Positions 23,498-34,661 of a stretch of 64,000 nt of DNA are shown here, piece by piece; the first letter of the stretch is position 1; each line of letters begins with the position of its first letter. Below the pieces are notes generated by a model, which had not been told where the DNA came from, did not search any database, and saw nothing but the letters and a program-made list of their open reading frames with translations. This DNA is from Brachypterus glaber (taxonomy: Eukaryota; Arthropoda; Insecta; Coleoptera; Kateretidae): NCBI GenBank assembly GCA_958510825.1, contig OY294049.1, positions 23,202,945 through 23,266,944 on the forward strand, in the 5' to 3' direction. The position numbers and the translations under genes are program-made.

Positions 23498-23948
23498 GTT
23501 ATTAGAAAGGCATATTATAAATAAAGGCAGGTTAATAATTTAAATTTAAAAACCTATCTTAGGCACTGGAGTTCTGAGTTATAGGCGTTTGAAGTTAGTA
23601 CTTTACTTTTAACTCCATACAATATTTTGATGTGTAAATTAACTTAATATACTGTAGTATTAAATATTTTTTAATATTTTTAATGTATTTTAATGTAAAT
23701 GCAACAAATTAAAATAATAAAACTAATGGTTTATAGTATATTTTAAAACGAGTGCGCGTACTAAGTCTTTATTGCATGATGCGATCTCATGCACTAAAGA
23801 TTTAGTACACATACTCGTTTTAAAATACTATTAAACCATTAGTAATATTATTTTAAATTGTTGCAATTACATTAAAATAAATTAAATATACTAAAAAAAG
23901 TATTTAATACTATATTAAGTTAATTTACACATCAAAATATTGTATGGT

Positions 23949-24206
23949 GATAAGTACCGCGTCGTATTTGACGAGTTTACTACCCAAAATAGCGTGAGTT
24001 CGATTCTCACCGGCACCGATTTGCCTTTTTCAGTTAATTAATAATTGAAATTTGGCGAATGCGTAAGTGAAGCGGACACTCCCTATAAATTGGTTCGAAA
24101 GTCAATTAAAGCCGGTGGTTCCCTCTGCTACTAGCCCACACAAGTTCTGGACTTGGGGATGCTTAATTAAGTAGAATAGTACGAGGTTAAACAAAATGTA
24201 AAAATG
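23949..24206 (+). mobile_element. tRNA-derived SINE, copy 2 (5' truncated)
   Basis: It begins inside the tRNA-like head (TAAGTACCGCGTCGTATTTG), keeps the B box GAGTTCGATTCTCA at 23996-24009, and then matches the body of copy 1 to TAGTACGAGGTTAAAC and a short ATGTAA-type tail. Loss of the A box means it lacks a complete pol III promoter. Confidence 0.87.
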
Positions 24207-24474
24207 TAACTTCAAATTCCTATTATATAATACTGCCGTACCAAACACAGAAGTGGTAACTTGTATTTTGGCCATTTTGAGGTATTAACAGTTTTTAATT
24301 TCCAATGTTCTCAGTCACTAAAAATTATATTCCACGTCAAACAAATTTCAGATTTAATTTGAATCAGAAAGATAAAAGGTTATATTACTTAGTTGTTAAT
24401 GTTATAAAAATGTTAATTATTGGATAATTAAATAGTAACATATTCGGTAAAATAGAAACTTTTATAGTTACCAC

Positions 24475-24515
<41 letters not shown>

Positions 24516-25145
24516 ATACTAATACTAAGGAGATTTGCCGTATCTTATAAATTTGTGAAAAAAATAAAGAAAAAAAGGTTTATTAGCGAATATTCATTCG
24601 AATAATTTTACGTACCTTGATCTAAATAAATAAATTTCACGCAGTAAATTTATAACCTTACAAGGTCGCAACACTTACAATTTTTTTGCAAATCTGGTGG
24701 TTTAGAAGAAAAACTCATTACTGTAACTCTTCATAATTCTTTAACAACAAATATTTAACACATTAATATTTAGCACACTAAATTGAGATTTGATTAAAGA
24801 TAAATAATAATTTTATATTACAAAAAGGCACAATACAACATCCCGTAGCATATACTTGACACTGTCAAGTTGACAGCTATTTTACGATTGACTTGCCGGT
24901 TGCCTACACTCTAGCGCGAAAATTCAATTTTGCGCTTGCACAGCAAGCCTTGCTGTCATGGTAACGAGCAGAAAAGTAAAATGCTAAGAAATAGGTTATT
25001 TTTCGGTCAGGAAACTTCATTTCTTTTTGTAGAAATGTTCACTTTTCTATTAGATCGTAGAAAAACTTCTTTTTTATTCGATTGGATCTAAGAACGCCAA
25101 TTTTTGTATGATAAACCTGTTCGAAAAGTTTAATGTTTAGGCCTA
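24207..25145. other. Stretch without recognisable genes
   Basis: It is AT-rich apart from about 24860-24990, where less AT-biased sequence (GACTTGCCGGTTGCCTACAC, CTAGCGCGAAAATTC) could be unique host DNA or a regulatory patch. No ORF, RNA gene or repeat ends were identified apart from the GATT microsatellite. Confidence 0.4.
24475..24515. repeat. GATT microsatellite
   Basis: About ten uninterrupted GATT units, ending in GATATAC. Confidence 0.95.
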
Positions 25146-25281
25146 AGGGAACGTTCAAGTACGTAACGCAAATTTTGATCATTTTGGACCCCCACCCCCT
25201 CCCTGTATCGCTATTTTCCTATACACTCCAAAATGACCCCCACTCCCCCTAGGAGCGTTACGTAATACTTGAACGTTCCCT
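25146..25281. mobile_element. Palindromic MITE, AGGGAACGTTCAAG family, short copy 2
   Basis: Both ends read AGGGAACGTTCAAG. Inside the arms are ACGTAACGC and TTTTGGACCCCCACCCCCTC, with a short loop. A 4-bp context, CTAA or TTAG, flanks both sides. Confidence 0.82.
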
Positions 25282-26458
25282 AAGCCGCAAAAGTAAATTT
25301 ATAAATTATTCGACGTTGATTGGTTGATTGATATTGAAACTGTTGACATTTGAATTCTAACCTCAAATTAGTTTTCAAAAATACAAATTTATTTATTAAT
25401 ATTACAGTCGAATAAAAAATACACTGCCCAGTAAAAGAGCGTTCCCATTTTTCAGCTTCGCGCGTGAAATGGTTTTTTATTATCAGATTCACTTGCAGTA
25501 ACCTCGAAAAGCCCAATATACCAATTTTTACGAAAACCACCCCCACCCCTCAGGGGAAGAAAAATTTTATTGTCAGATTTAGATTCGTTGACCCGAAAAA
25601 CCCCTATATACCAATTTTGACAAAAATTTTAAAAGTATTTAAAAATATTTACCCCCCATCCCCTCGGGGGTGGAGTTAGAAAAAATTTATTTATCAGATT
25701 CAATTTCAGCAAGATATATAACAATTTTCATTTTTTTGTAAAAAAAATGTATTTTTTCCCAGTTGCGCACCCCAATGTTCACCAAAAACAATCCCGAGCG
25801 AGAACTTTTGGTAAGATACCGGTATGGCAAATTTCAAGTCTCTAGCTTAAAGCGTTCTGAAGTTATCGTGTTGACAAGATTTCCTGGACAGTCAGACCGA
25901 TCGAGCGACATTTTTTTTTTGTTTTGCCCGAAATTGATTTATATCGACATAAAACGTCATAAAACGCAAAAATAAGCAAACAAAATGTTTGGATGAATAC
26001 AAGGCTTTTTGTATATAACATAATACATGGACGCAAACTGTTGCCAACCTCGCTCTCCGAGCTCGGATGATAATCTCCGAAATACCCTAAAAATATAGTT
26101 TTTCGTCCTTGTATCATAAACTACTATTATAGTGATATTTTGATTAAAATCATGTTAGATATAAATCGATTTGGACTTTCCAAGGCAAACAAATTCACGT
26201 TTTGACACTAAAACGTTTTTACCACCTACGTATCAGTATACGAGGATAGTGTATGTGTGTTTGTCCATAAACACTATAACTCTGGGATGATCTCGACGCT
26301 TAATGAAGTGTGTTTATATTTGGCCAAGAGTTGTCCCGTTTGAAATTAGATCTCTCCTCGAAATCCAAATTTTTTTATCAAATAAAATAGGGTCACTTTA
26401 TCTAGCTGCGGTTTTAGCTTAAACTTTAAGCCTTAAAGAGTTACTCTGAAATATGTAT

Positions 26459-26608
26459 GTGACCCTGCACAAAGAAACCCAGTTAGTGTGTCAAATTATT
26501 TTTTTTTTCGGATTTTTATGTAAAAAGCTTTTCCATATAAGAATCCGACAAAAACAGAAATGGTACGTAAATTTGACACACTAAGTGGGTTTCTTTGTGC
26601 AGGGTCAC
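26459..26608. mobile_element. Hairpin MITE, GTGACCCTGCACAAAGAAAC ends
   Basis: The left arm (GTGACCCTGCACAAAGAAAC, then CCAGTTAGTGTGTCAAATT) and the right arm (AATTTGACACACTAAGTGGG, then TTTCTTTGTGCAGGGTCAC) are nearly perfect inverted repeats. ATAT/TA-rich flanks suggest a TA target. Confidence 0.8.
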
Positions 26609-27370
26609 ATATACAAAGTTTAAAAAAAACTTTTTTTTTCATTAAATATTTTTTTTTGCGAAAAACGAAAAATTAAGAAAAAAAAATAAAACAAAAATCA
26701 AAAGCACTTTTCAACATTTTTCATTTTTTTTTTAATTTTCTGTTGCTAGAATAATAAAAGTAAATTTTCCTGAAAAAATTACGTTAATCGGAATTTTCTT
26801 TCAGCTTTTTTCGATTTTTTTAAAAGTTCAACCCCCCATAACTTTTTTGGTTTTGAGGGGATTACTTTCAAAAACAAGGGATCTATTCCTCATAGAACTT
26901 GAATTTTCCTGAAAATTTCAAGTTGATCGGATTAGTCGAGTGAATTATCGTGTACACAAAAATCGTGACATCAGACGGACGGACATAAAAAAAAAGTTGC
27001 TTATTTTTTCATTAAACTTTATATCCAAGAATTTTTTGTCTAGGAAGATTTTTAAATTTTTTTGAAAATTTAAAACTACCGTATAATATTATCTTACTGT
27101 GAATAATATAATAAGCTACTTTCCATACAACAGAGTATTCTCAGTTAACTGTTTTAGACTAATCCAAAGTGAAAAAATTTTCTTTAATCGCTCAAAAAAT
27201 GGAATAGACATTTTTTTTCTAAAATGCATTGTTTTCGAGATATTGGCGTTTAAAGCAGTGAAAGTTTTTTTTTAGCCTAACTAACTTATTATCCAATTTT
27301 AAATAATTATATTTCAAATAAAAGCTCTTTTTAAGCCCTATAAAAAAATGTTAGAATATAACGTTAGAAT
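26609..27370. other. AT-rich stretch without genes
   Basis: It is dominated by A and T homopolymers. Strings such as CATAACTTTTTTGGTTTTGA are typical of noncoding repeat bodies. No features are supported. Confidence 0.4.
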
Positions 27371-28555
27371 ACAGGGTTATTCACGGAAGTGGCCTATTAA
27401 ACGTTTATGGAGAACCAATAACTTTGAAAGTCTGCTAATTTGCACTTTGGGGTTTTTGAATATGGGCAATCGATTAAACATGTTTTTATGCTTGTGCCAC
27501 TTCCGGTTGTACCGGAAGTGGTACTCAACTTTAATTTTTTAAATGGAACACCCCATATATTTTTTTATTTTTTTTTTATTTGTTTAAATAGAGAATTCAA
27601 TTTTCTTTAAAATAAGTATAGGATATCCTATACCTAACTTTAACCGTTTTCGAGCTATTTGCAAATTAATGTGAAAAAGAAGTATTTTGCAGTATTTCTG
27701 CAATTACGTAAATTTTTAAAATTGTATTGTGTTTTTATTTCTTTTAACCTAAGTGTTATCGTTCTTATCGTGATAAATTAGTGTAAAATAATGGCAGAGG
27801 CCTATTCTTACCCTGTTATTTTGGATTTATTTGCTATTTTTGGTGAAAATGATAAAATAATTAGTAGAACCTGCAGAAACTTTAATACAAAATATCCTGA
27901 TTTACCAAGAATGTCATGTAAAAAATTTAGAAGAATACACAAAAATTTTTCGCAATTTGGAAAAGAAAATGCAGTGAAATCTCTTACGAAACCAATTACA
28001 AACAACGAAAATAACGAAGTCAATGTTTTGGGTTACTTTTATGCATATCCACATGCCTCAATTCCTGCAGCTAGTTACGACTTGGGAATTTCCTATTCAA
28101 GCATCCAAAGAATTTTAAAAAACCACAAGATGCACGATTACAAAAAGCAAAAAATACAGGCCTTAAAACCTAATGATTTTCAAAATAGAGTGGACTTTTG
28201 TGAAAATCTTTTGATAAATATTCAAGAAAAACCAAACTTTTTAAAAAGAATAATTTGGACGGACGAGGCTAAATTTTCTCAACAGGGTATTTTTAACAGA
28301 AGAAATGTACACTACTGGGCGCATGAAAATCCAGTTTTAAGGTAAATATAATGATCTTTGAGGTAAATAAATAAAAATCGATTAATTTTTCTGGCCTATT
28401 TTATAAAATATAACAAATTTTAACAGAAATACGGCTGTTTCACAATAATTTGCAAATAGCTCAAAAACGGTTAAAGTTAGGTATAGGGTACCCTATACTT
28501 ATTTTAAAGCAAATTGAATTCTCTATTTAACCAAATAAAAAAAAATGTAGGGTGC
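27371..28555 (+). mobile_element. Tc3-like DNA transposon, internally deleted, right end in the gap
   Basis: Long terminal inverted repeats pair 27545-27672 with 28436-28555 (GCACCCTACA complement, AAATAGAGAATTCAATTT, AAGTATAGGATATCCTATAC, CTAACTTTAACCGTTTT). The outermost left segment (ACAGGGTTATTCACGGAAGT) has its partner in or beyond the N gap. The enclosed transposase frame is only 184 codons, so the catalytic domain is largely missing. Confidence 0.85.
27791..28345 (+). pseudogene. Truncated Tc1/mariner (Tc3-like) transposase, N-terminal half
   Basis: The protein has 184 residues from ATG to TAA. An N-terminal helix-turn-helix-like region of the kind seen in insect DUF4817/Tc3-type transposases covers roughly residues 1-60. 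A second HTH-like segment (SIPAASYDLGISYSSIQRIL) follows, then RIIWTDEAKFSQQG near residues 153-166, whose Asp158 corresponds to the first acid of the DDE/D triad. The HYWAHENP segment is also typical of this group. The frame then ends and the right TIR begins within about 90 bp, so the second and third catalytic acids are absent. The copy is inactive by deletion, although its DNA-binding half is intact. A distant relative is present as fragments at 48821-49960. Confidence 0.85.
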
Positions 28556-28755
28556 NNNNNNNNNNNNNNNNNNNNNNNNNNNNNNNNNNNNNNNNNNNNN
28601 NNNNNNNNNNNNNNNNNNNNNNNNNNNNNNNNNNNNNNNNNNNNNNNNNNNNNNNNNNNNNNNNNNNNNNNNNNNNNNNNNNNNNNNNNNNNNNNNNNNN
28701 NNNNNNNNNNNNNNNNNNNNNNNNNNNNNNNNNNNNNNNNNNNNNNNNNNNNNNN
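28556..28755. other. Assembly gap (200 N)
   Basis: Exactly 200 ambiguous bases separate the right TIR of the Tc3-like element from the 3' region of the errantivirus. The round length suggests a placeholder. The missing sequence should contain the transposon's outer terminus and probably the 3' LTR. Confidence 0.98.
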
Positions 28756-30681
28756 ACTGATTCTTGACCTATCCAAGGATTTCGAAAAACTAACTTTTCT
28801 CCTGTTGCGCTGCAGCTATGGCTGACCTGTGTGCCCTTTTGTGTGACGTCCGAGATGCCCAACCAACGTCACTGGTACACATTACTCTACTACTTCTCAT
28901 CACCTTCTTCTTCTTGCGGATGTGGAGGGGTAAGAAAATTTTTCGTCTGCTCTATGCTTTCTAGCTCCAATTCTACTCTATATATTCGTCTTCTTAGTAT
29001 CCATAACATTATGAGTGCTGTTATGAATAGTATAAGCATAATACTTATTATGCTAAAGAGGGTGGTGTTTACTACTACAGGGTCCTGTGCCCTAGCGGCT
29101 TGTGGAATGGCTGTGAATATGGCGGCTTGTCTTTGTTGGAATACTACGTATAGAAGGACGGCAGATAGTATCATATTCCATATGAGAAACATGGCGTCGC
29201 TATGGGTTCCTTGTATTGTTCCATGGGGGTTGAAATTCCATCCTTCTAGGGTGTCTAGTATCTGTTGTGTGGCCTCTTGGGAGGTTGTCATATTAATGTG
29301 TGGCACGGTTAGGGTCCAGTTTTCATTGATGCATTCTCTAATGTCCTCAAATGTTGGCATATGCTCCTGTGTGATTGGGTTGAGCAAAAAATTCTTCATT
29401 TTGGACCACGGTGCTGGTAGAATGTGTTTTATTGTTGGCTTCGTCGCTACCTCGGCTCTACACGGAAATTTTTTCGGTATTATAACCTCATTTTGTATGA
29501 CTAATTCGCAGTTGCATGGGATGGTGACCTTGATGGCTCCTGGTTTTCCATTCACATTCTTACTGATTGGTATTGTGTGGTTTGCACATTTTATTGCGGT
29601 ATCTTCTTTTGGATGTGTTATTGCGTACATTTCTTCTCCGATCTCTATTATTGTTGTGGACGTGGACGTATGACGTCTCATAGAGCAGTTATGGCTTAGT
29701 TCCTCTACTGTTGCTCCCTCATACATTTTCTTTGCACAGGTTGGACCTTGTAGTGAATCTGCCGAGAACCTTGGAACATAACATAGTTTGTTTTCGTATG
29801 GTTTACATTGGTGTAGTCCTGCTCCAGAGATTGGTCTTAATTGATGTTTTCTTCCATAATGGTCCTTTGATACTGCTAGATATAGGGGTTGATGTGGAAT
29901 TGTGCAGGTTTGGTTGTTCCATGCAAAGGGTACCGTGATTAGCTCATATAGTTTCCATTGTTGATCCCTTTTTGTTATCGGGACCCTTATGATAACTGTC
30001 AATGTGGAGTTGGAAAATGTGCAGTCGCCTATTGGTAGTTGGTAGTATCTTGCAATTTCATCCGTTCCTATGGCTAGCCCTTGACCTTCTTGTTGAAGTT
30101 GTCTGTCCAGCGTTTTCAGATCTGTCTCTAGTACTTCGGAAATGATGATGCTGACTGGTATCTGGTGTTGTTTGCATGAGTTTAGAATACTATGCTCTCT
30201 CCATTTGGATAACTCTAACCATATTTTGATATTCTTGGTGTAAAAATAGTTTTCTGTGAAGATCTTCATCTCCCAATACCGTTTTTATGTTGTGCTGAAG
30301 TAATCTTTCTACGTTTTTGAGTTTGGTTTCTAATTGCCGGAAAGTGTTCGATGCGTCGTCTTCATATTTTTTGAATGCCTCACTGTTTTTGCCGATGTTT
30401 CTTAAAGTTCTGGTCAGGACCATATTTAGTTTTTCCATTTCTTCTTCTAGCTCTTTTTCAGACATTGCCATGGAGTCCAGTTTATGTTGGATCGCCACAC
30501 CACAGCACCATGAAAGTCCCTCGCCCACAAAATCTAATGCCCTCTTGTTTCTTGATTTTTCGCTCTTCAAAATTTTGATTTCCCAGGTTTTTTCTAAGTT
30601 CTTGAATTCTGTGTTGTACATATCCGCTAATGATTTTATGCTTTTTAGAATTCTGGCATCGTCATCGTTTACTCCAGTTAA

Positions 30682-30829
30682 TAAACTAAATTAAATTGTT
30701 TGATATTTACAAATTTAAAAAATCTATATAAAACATTTTACTATTCCTTAAAACGACTTTTGTTTGATTAACGCAGTGACTCCGAAGTGACTGATCGATT
30801 TCGTGCTTTTTAGCACTCTTCAGAGCCAC
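30682..30829 (-). mobile_element. 148-bp hammerhead-bearing insertion in env
   Basis: The insert is bounded on both sides by the 10-bp direct repeat CTCCAGTTAA (30672-30681 and 30830-30839), a target-site duplication. The env reading frame is the same on either side of it. On the minus strand it starts with a hammerhead ribozyme, then has about 100 bp of AT-rich body ending TTTAATTTAGTTTA. It lacks inverted termini and a poly(A), so it is not a MITE or an ordinary LINE end. A Penelope-like or retrozyme-type retroelement fragment fits best. Confidence 0.8.
30784..30829 (-). ncRNA. Type I hammerhead ribozyme motif in the env insertion
   Basis: Minus-strand order: stem I GAGGTGGCT, starting one base inside the duplicated target; core CTGAAGA; stem II GTGC with loop TAAAAA and GCAC; core GAA; stem III ATCGAT; cleavage-site C; stem I return AGTCACTTC. 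Stem I pairs over nine positions, one of them G-U. The core follows the CUGANGA...GAA pattern and the residue 5' of the scissile bond is C (AUC). Stem III is self-complementary and too short to loop alone, which fits dimeric cleavage. Cleavage is predicted between 30793 and 30792. Confidence 0.75.
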
Positions 30830-31143
30830 CTCCAGTTAAGTTCAATTCTACATTGGCCCTTTCCTCTTCTTTTATCCAGTTTGTTTCGTAATTAATGGGG
30901 ATGGTCCCTTCGTACGTAATTGTGTCCGCCATTGTTTTCCAAAATGCACCTGCCGAAATTTGCACCTGTCCGTTTGTGATACTTAGGGTCCTAACAAAAC
31001 AAAAAAAAATATATAACTATTGTGCTCAAACCTTATTTCTATGCTTATCAAACTTTATTTTATTTATTTTTTCACTAGTCAGCGTCTTTTAAATTGTGTT
31101 TATTGTTTGTCACTAACACTTATACACAGTTCAACATTTACTT

Positions 31144-32431
31144 TTAACTGTCCTCATCTTCTACTGGCAAAGGGGTTGGTGTCCATGGGTCGTTGTAAGG
31201 AAGTAATCTGCTTACATGCACAATGTCTTTTTTGGACTTTTCACTTTCACCCATTCGTATTTCGTAGTTCACGTCACTCAGTTTTTTGGTAATGTAAAAA
31301 GGTCCGTACCACCTTAGCAAAAGTTTTTCACTTCGTCCGACTTTTCGCGTAGGGGTGAACATTTTCACCTGTTGCCCCACTGTGAATTCCAAGTTTCGAT
31401 GGCTAGAGTCAAATTTTTGTTTATCGTACTTCTGGCGTTCTTCTATTGCGTCAACGGCTAGGGCTCGGATTATAAGTGCCTTTTCTCGTATTGCTGTAAC
31501 TGTGCTATCTTCTGTGTGCTGCATCAGGTTCGCTTCTGTGGGTAATATTGGATCACGTGCGTAAACCAGCATAAACGGTGATATTTTGGTTGTATCTTGC
31601 CGAGCTGTGTTATATGCGAATGTTACATGCGGCAAATATTTGTCCCAGTCCGTCTGGTCTTCGCTTACAAAGCGAGATAGCATGTCTGCTAATGTTTTAT
31701 TGGCTCTCTCTGTTAGACCATTAGCCTTTGGGTTGTACGAGGTCGTGAATCTGCTATTCGTGCCCATAATCTTTAGAAGTTCGGTTACCATTTTTGACTG
31801 GAAAACTTTTCCTCTGTCGCTTGAGATTTCTCTTGGTGAACCATGCCTTGTCATTATCTTTTCTAGAATGAATTTTGCAACAGATTCGCATTTTCCGTCC
31901 GGTAGTGCTTCTGTCTCGGCCCATCTCGTTGCGTAGTCTGTGGCTACTACGATTACTCTGTTTCCGCTTTCGCTTTTCTTGAATGGTCCTAGGATGTCAA
32001 TGCCTATTTTGTCGAATGGTAGTCCTACAGGGATTGGCTGTAGTGGTCCTACAGGCTTTTGGTTTTCGGCTCATTTTCTCGCTTGACAGGTAGTGCATCC
32101 TTTTACAAAACGTTCCACGTCCTTTTGTTGTCCTTCCCAGTAGTATCTATTCTTTATCCTATATAGTGTTTTTGTTATGCCCAAATGTCCTGCTAGGGGT
32201 TCGCAGTGATGTGCGTATAGAATTTCCCCAATTTTGGATCTAGGAATAGCTAGTAGTTTCTCCTGACCGCTTAGGTTAGCATTTTTCTTGTATAGAATGT
32301 TGTCCTGCAATACAAAATTCTTGGCCCGTTTTTTCATACCAATGGATAAATTTTCATCTGCTGGGTTTTCAATAGCGTTTATTAGGTCTCTTAGGCTGGG
32401 ATCGTTCCTCTGTAGCATTGACATATTTTCC
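31144..32431 (-). pseudogene. pol: Errantiviral integrase (one in-frame stop)
   Basis: The N-terminal zinc-binding domain shows HHCEPLAGHLG followed by CTTCQARK, an HHCC arrangement. The core domain has the three acids of a DDE integrase in ATDYATRWAE, SSDRGKVFQ and NGLTERANK. The C-terminal region includes LLRWYGPFYITKKL and ends after VSRLLPYNDPW. The reading frame is continuous with RNase H and is interrupted by TGA at 32071-32073, just after the zinc domain. The stop at 31144 is the natural pol terminus, about 150 bp upstream of the env splice acceptor. Confidence 0.92.
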
Positions 32432-33760
32432 TCTGTTATAAGGTAGGTGGGTATTTCGTCAGCTTCTACTTCGTCTTCGTATGTCCCTTCTAGGACGGGA
32501 TTCCTGGAAAGGCAGTCGGCGTCCCTATGGGCTGATCCATTCAGATGGAATATCTCGTATTCATGCTCGGATAAGACGATTGACCATCTTGCTAGTCTCC
32601 CTGTAGCTTGTTACAGTGATTTCATCCAGCAAAGGGCGTGATGATCCGTGATTATTCTTAGGGGCCTTCCATGGAGTAGGTGTCTCATGTGCTTTAAGCA
32701 CCATACTAGCGTAAGTGCCTCTAGTTCTGAAATTGTATAGTTAGCTTCATTCTTCGTTGTTTTTCGACTTACGTAAGCTATGGGGTGCTTTTTTCCATCA
32801 TCCCCTTCTTGTAGGATCACTGCGCCGATTCCATATTTGCAAGCATCGATGTAGAGTTCACAGCCTTTGTCCGGGTTAAAGTGTTGAAGTACCGGTGCTG
32901 TAATTAGTTTTTCTTTTAACAGCTGGAATGTGTCTTCTTGTTCTTTATTCCAGAAGAATCCAGGTTCTTTCTTTGTAGCTTCGTGTAATGGTTTTGCTAA
33001 AATCGAAAAGTTCTTTATAAATTTTCTATAGTAATTGCATAGCCCTAAGAAACTTTGGATATCGGTTACGTTATTTGGCCTAGGAAATTCTTTTATAGCT
33101 GTCAGTTTCTGTTCATCTGGTCCTATTCCATTTTTTCCAACGATGTGTCCCAATAGCTTAACTTCTCCCTCGGCATATAAACATTTGCTGGGCTTTAGTG
33201 TCAACCCGCCGTAATTTTTCTATGTGTTCCTCAAAGGTTTCGGAAAAAACTACTATGTCGTCAAGGTAGCATAGGATGTCCTTCCACTTCATCCCTTCGA
33301 ATACCCTGTCAACCAGAGACTGAAATTGAGAAGGCCCGTTGCACAATCCAAAGGGGAGGACATTAAATTCATAGTCCTTGTCCTTGCGCTACAAACGCTG
33401 TGAACTGTTTGTGTTCTTCTTTAATGCCGACTTGCCAGTATCCACTAAAAAGGTCCAATGTGGTAAAATATTTAGATTTTCCGAGGTACGTTAGAATATC
33501 TTCGATATTTGGTAGAGGGTACCTAGATTTCTTGGTGATGTCGTTTAGGCGCCTGTAATCTACGCAGAATCTGTAGGCTCCATCCTTCTTTCTTGTCAGG
33601 ACGATCGGGAAACACCAGGGACTTTGACTTGGCCTGATGATTTTGTTTTCCAGCATTTCTTTGATTTGGTCTTCTATAATTTTCCTTTCTGTGGGTGATA
33701 CCCTATGCGCCCTTAGTTTGATAGGGTTGTAGTCTTCCAGTTCTATCGTATGCTCGACTG
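32432..33760 (-). pseudogene. pol: Errantiviral reverse transcriptase and RNase H (frameshifted)
   Basis: RT motifs appear in order: FCVDYRRLNDITKKSRYPLP, TTLDLFSGYWQV (first catalytic Asp), CNGPSQFQ and CYLDDIVVFS (catalytic YLDD). The thumb region has TLKPSKCLY and FLGLCNYYRKFI. RNase H motifs LYIDACKYGIGAVIL, ISELEALTLVW and ITDHHALCWM follow. The frame changes near 33760, 33370 (after FVAQGQG) and 33200 (an extra G before TTGACACTA), and a TAA interrupts at 32611 after the RNase H motif. The family is beyond doubt and the copy is not functional. Confidence 0.93.
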
Positions 33761-33849
33761 ACGAGTTTTTCCAAGGTCGGCTAGGTCCTTTGCAAATACG
33801 TCCTCGAATTCTTCTAGAAGTTTCTCAAGTTCCGCTTTCTGATCCCTAC

Positions 33850-34302
33850 TCAGCTCTTTGCTGATCTTGTGATCTTCCTTGGTTCTTGTTCCAATTCTCC
33901 AATAGTAGTGCCTTTAAATAATTTTACGGGACCATGTTTCTTAGTGTATAATTTTATGAACGTACCTTCCTTTTCTTCATTCGGTCCTTCTGAGCATAAT
34001 AACCCTCGGGGAACACAGTATTTTTCATTTACCATAAATACGTGGTTTTCCATCTCCCTTGGTACCGGTCTTATTTTCGCCTTAATTTCTACATTTGGTT
34101 TTAATACGTAATCTTCATCTATAATTACTTTACTATTTGGTAACACCACGATGTGGTCCTGGGGGTTTCCCGGTTGTTGAGCTTTCTCCGAGATTCCAGA
34201 TTTTTCCTGATTCTCAGATTTTTCCGGGATCCTAGGTTTTTCCTGGTTTTGAGGCTGTATAGTTTCTCCAGATCTGTCCTGAAGTTTTCCATTAAAGTCC
34301 AC
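33850..34302 (-). pseudogene. pol: Protease-RT connector of the errantivirus pol
   Basis: About 150 codons lie between protease and RT. The N-terminal part is a repetitive hydrophilic run of Gln, Glu, Lys and Pro (EKPRIPEKSENQEKSG). It is followed by a more ordered segment containing KVIIDEDYVLKPN and VPRGLLCSEG, of the kind that precedes RT in Gypsy elements. It is not in the same frame as the protease segment, so another shift lies near 34330. Confidence 0.75.
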
Positions 34303-34352
34303 TTTGATATTTTCTCCATATTCTGTGTAACTTATTTCCTCCTTTCCATAAT

Positions 34353-34661
34353 CTATAACAGCCTTACTATCAGGAAATCGGTACCTAATAATAAAGGGTA
34401 TGCTAAATTTTCTATAACTAATGCCTTAATTCTAGTACTTTTCCCACTTATTCTAATATCAATGTAGGTTTCTCCTATTGTCCTTATGGTATGACCTCCA
34501 ACGGCCTGTAATCTTGGGGCTCTTTTGCTCCAGCTTATTTTTCCTGCATATTTCTTATTAACTATATTTCTAGTTGACCCTGTATCTATAACTATTTCTA
34601 AATTCTTAATGTTACCTATTTGTCCTGAAATTGTCGATATATTCTTAGGTCCCTTAGCCAT
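34353..34661 (-). pseudogene. pol: Errantiviral aspartic protease
   Basis: The active-site motif VIDTGSTRNIV lies in the first third and the conserved ALVIENLAYPLLLGTDFL near the end, both typical of retropepsins of Gypsy elements. The open segment is 102 codons long, about a normal length for the domain. Its frame matches gag but not the connector. Confidence 0.9.

Larger units (their letters stand above)
22384..23945. repeat. Fold-back related to 20340-20995, interrupted by two TIR elements
   Basis: The left part (TTTATAAGTGTTTTGGGCCC, then AGCAATGAATTATAT) stops at 22436 and resumes at 23498 (ATATGTTATTAGAAAGGCAT). The distal part is a hairpin (about 23590-23945) containing ACTCCATACAATATTTTGAT and its complement. 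It also holds a nested copy of the GCGCGTACTAAGTC hairpin (about 23730-23845). It ends where the SINE begins. Confidence 0.7.
28890..30990 (-). pseudogene. env: Errantiviral F-type envelope glycoprotein, broken
   Basis: This is a remnant of the class of membrane-fusion glycoprotein shared by errantiviruses and baculovirus F. A splice acceptor (T-rich tract ending GTTAG) precedes the coding segment at 30990, matching the spliced env mRNA known for errantiviruses. Features seen include a furin-like site RNKR, immediately followed by a hydrophobic fusion-peptide-like segment (ALDFVGEGLSW), coiled-coil-like heptads, a PCNCEL cysteine motif, several N-glycosylation sequons and a C-terminal membrane helix (LILFITALIMLW) with a basic stop-transfer. 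Breaks include a 148-bp insertion at 30682-30829 (with its duplicated 10-bp target) and a frame change near 30190-30270. The last segment runs 459 codons to a stop at 28890. No intact protein can be made from this locus as assembled. Confidence 0.88.

Noticed and set aside
28504..28862. Open frames spanning the N gap
   Set aside because: They consist mainly of unknown residues and say nothing about coding potential.
28831..29938. Long plus-strand open frames opposite env (280 and 75 codons)
   Set aside because: They are shadows of the minus-strand env coding sequence and lack known domains.
30660..30700. Splice-acceptor-like AATTTAG just upstream of the central env segment
   Set aside because: The 10-bp duplication CTCCAGTTAA at both borders and the common env frame on both sides show that this boundary is an insertion end. 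A much better acceptor is at 30991-30992.
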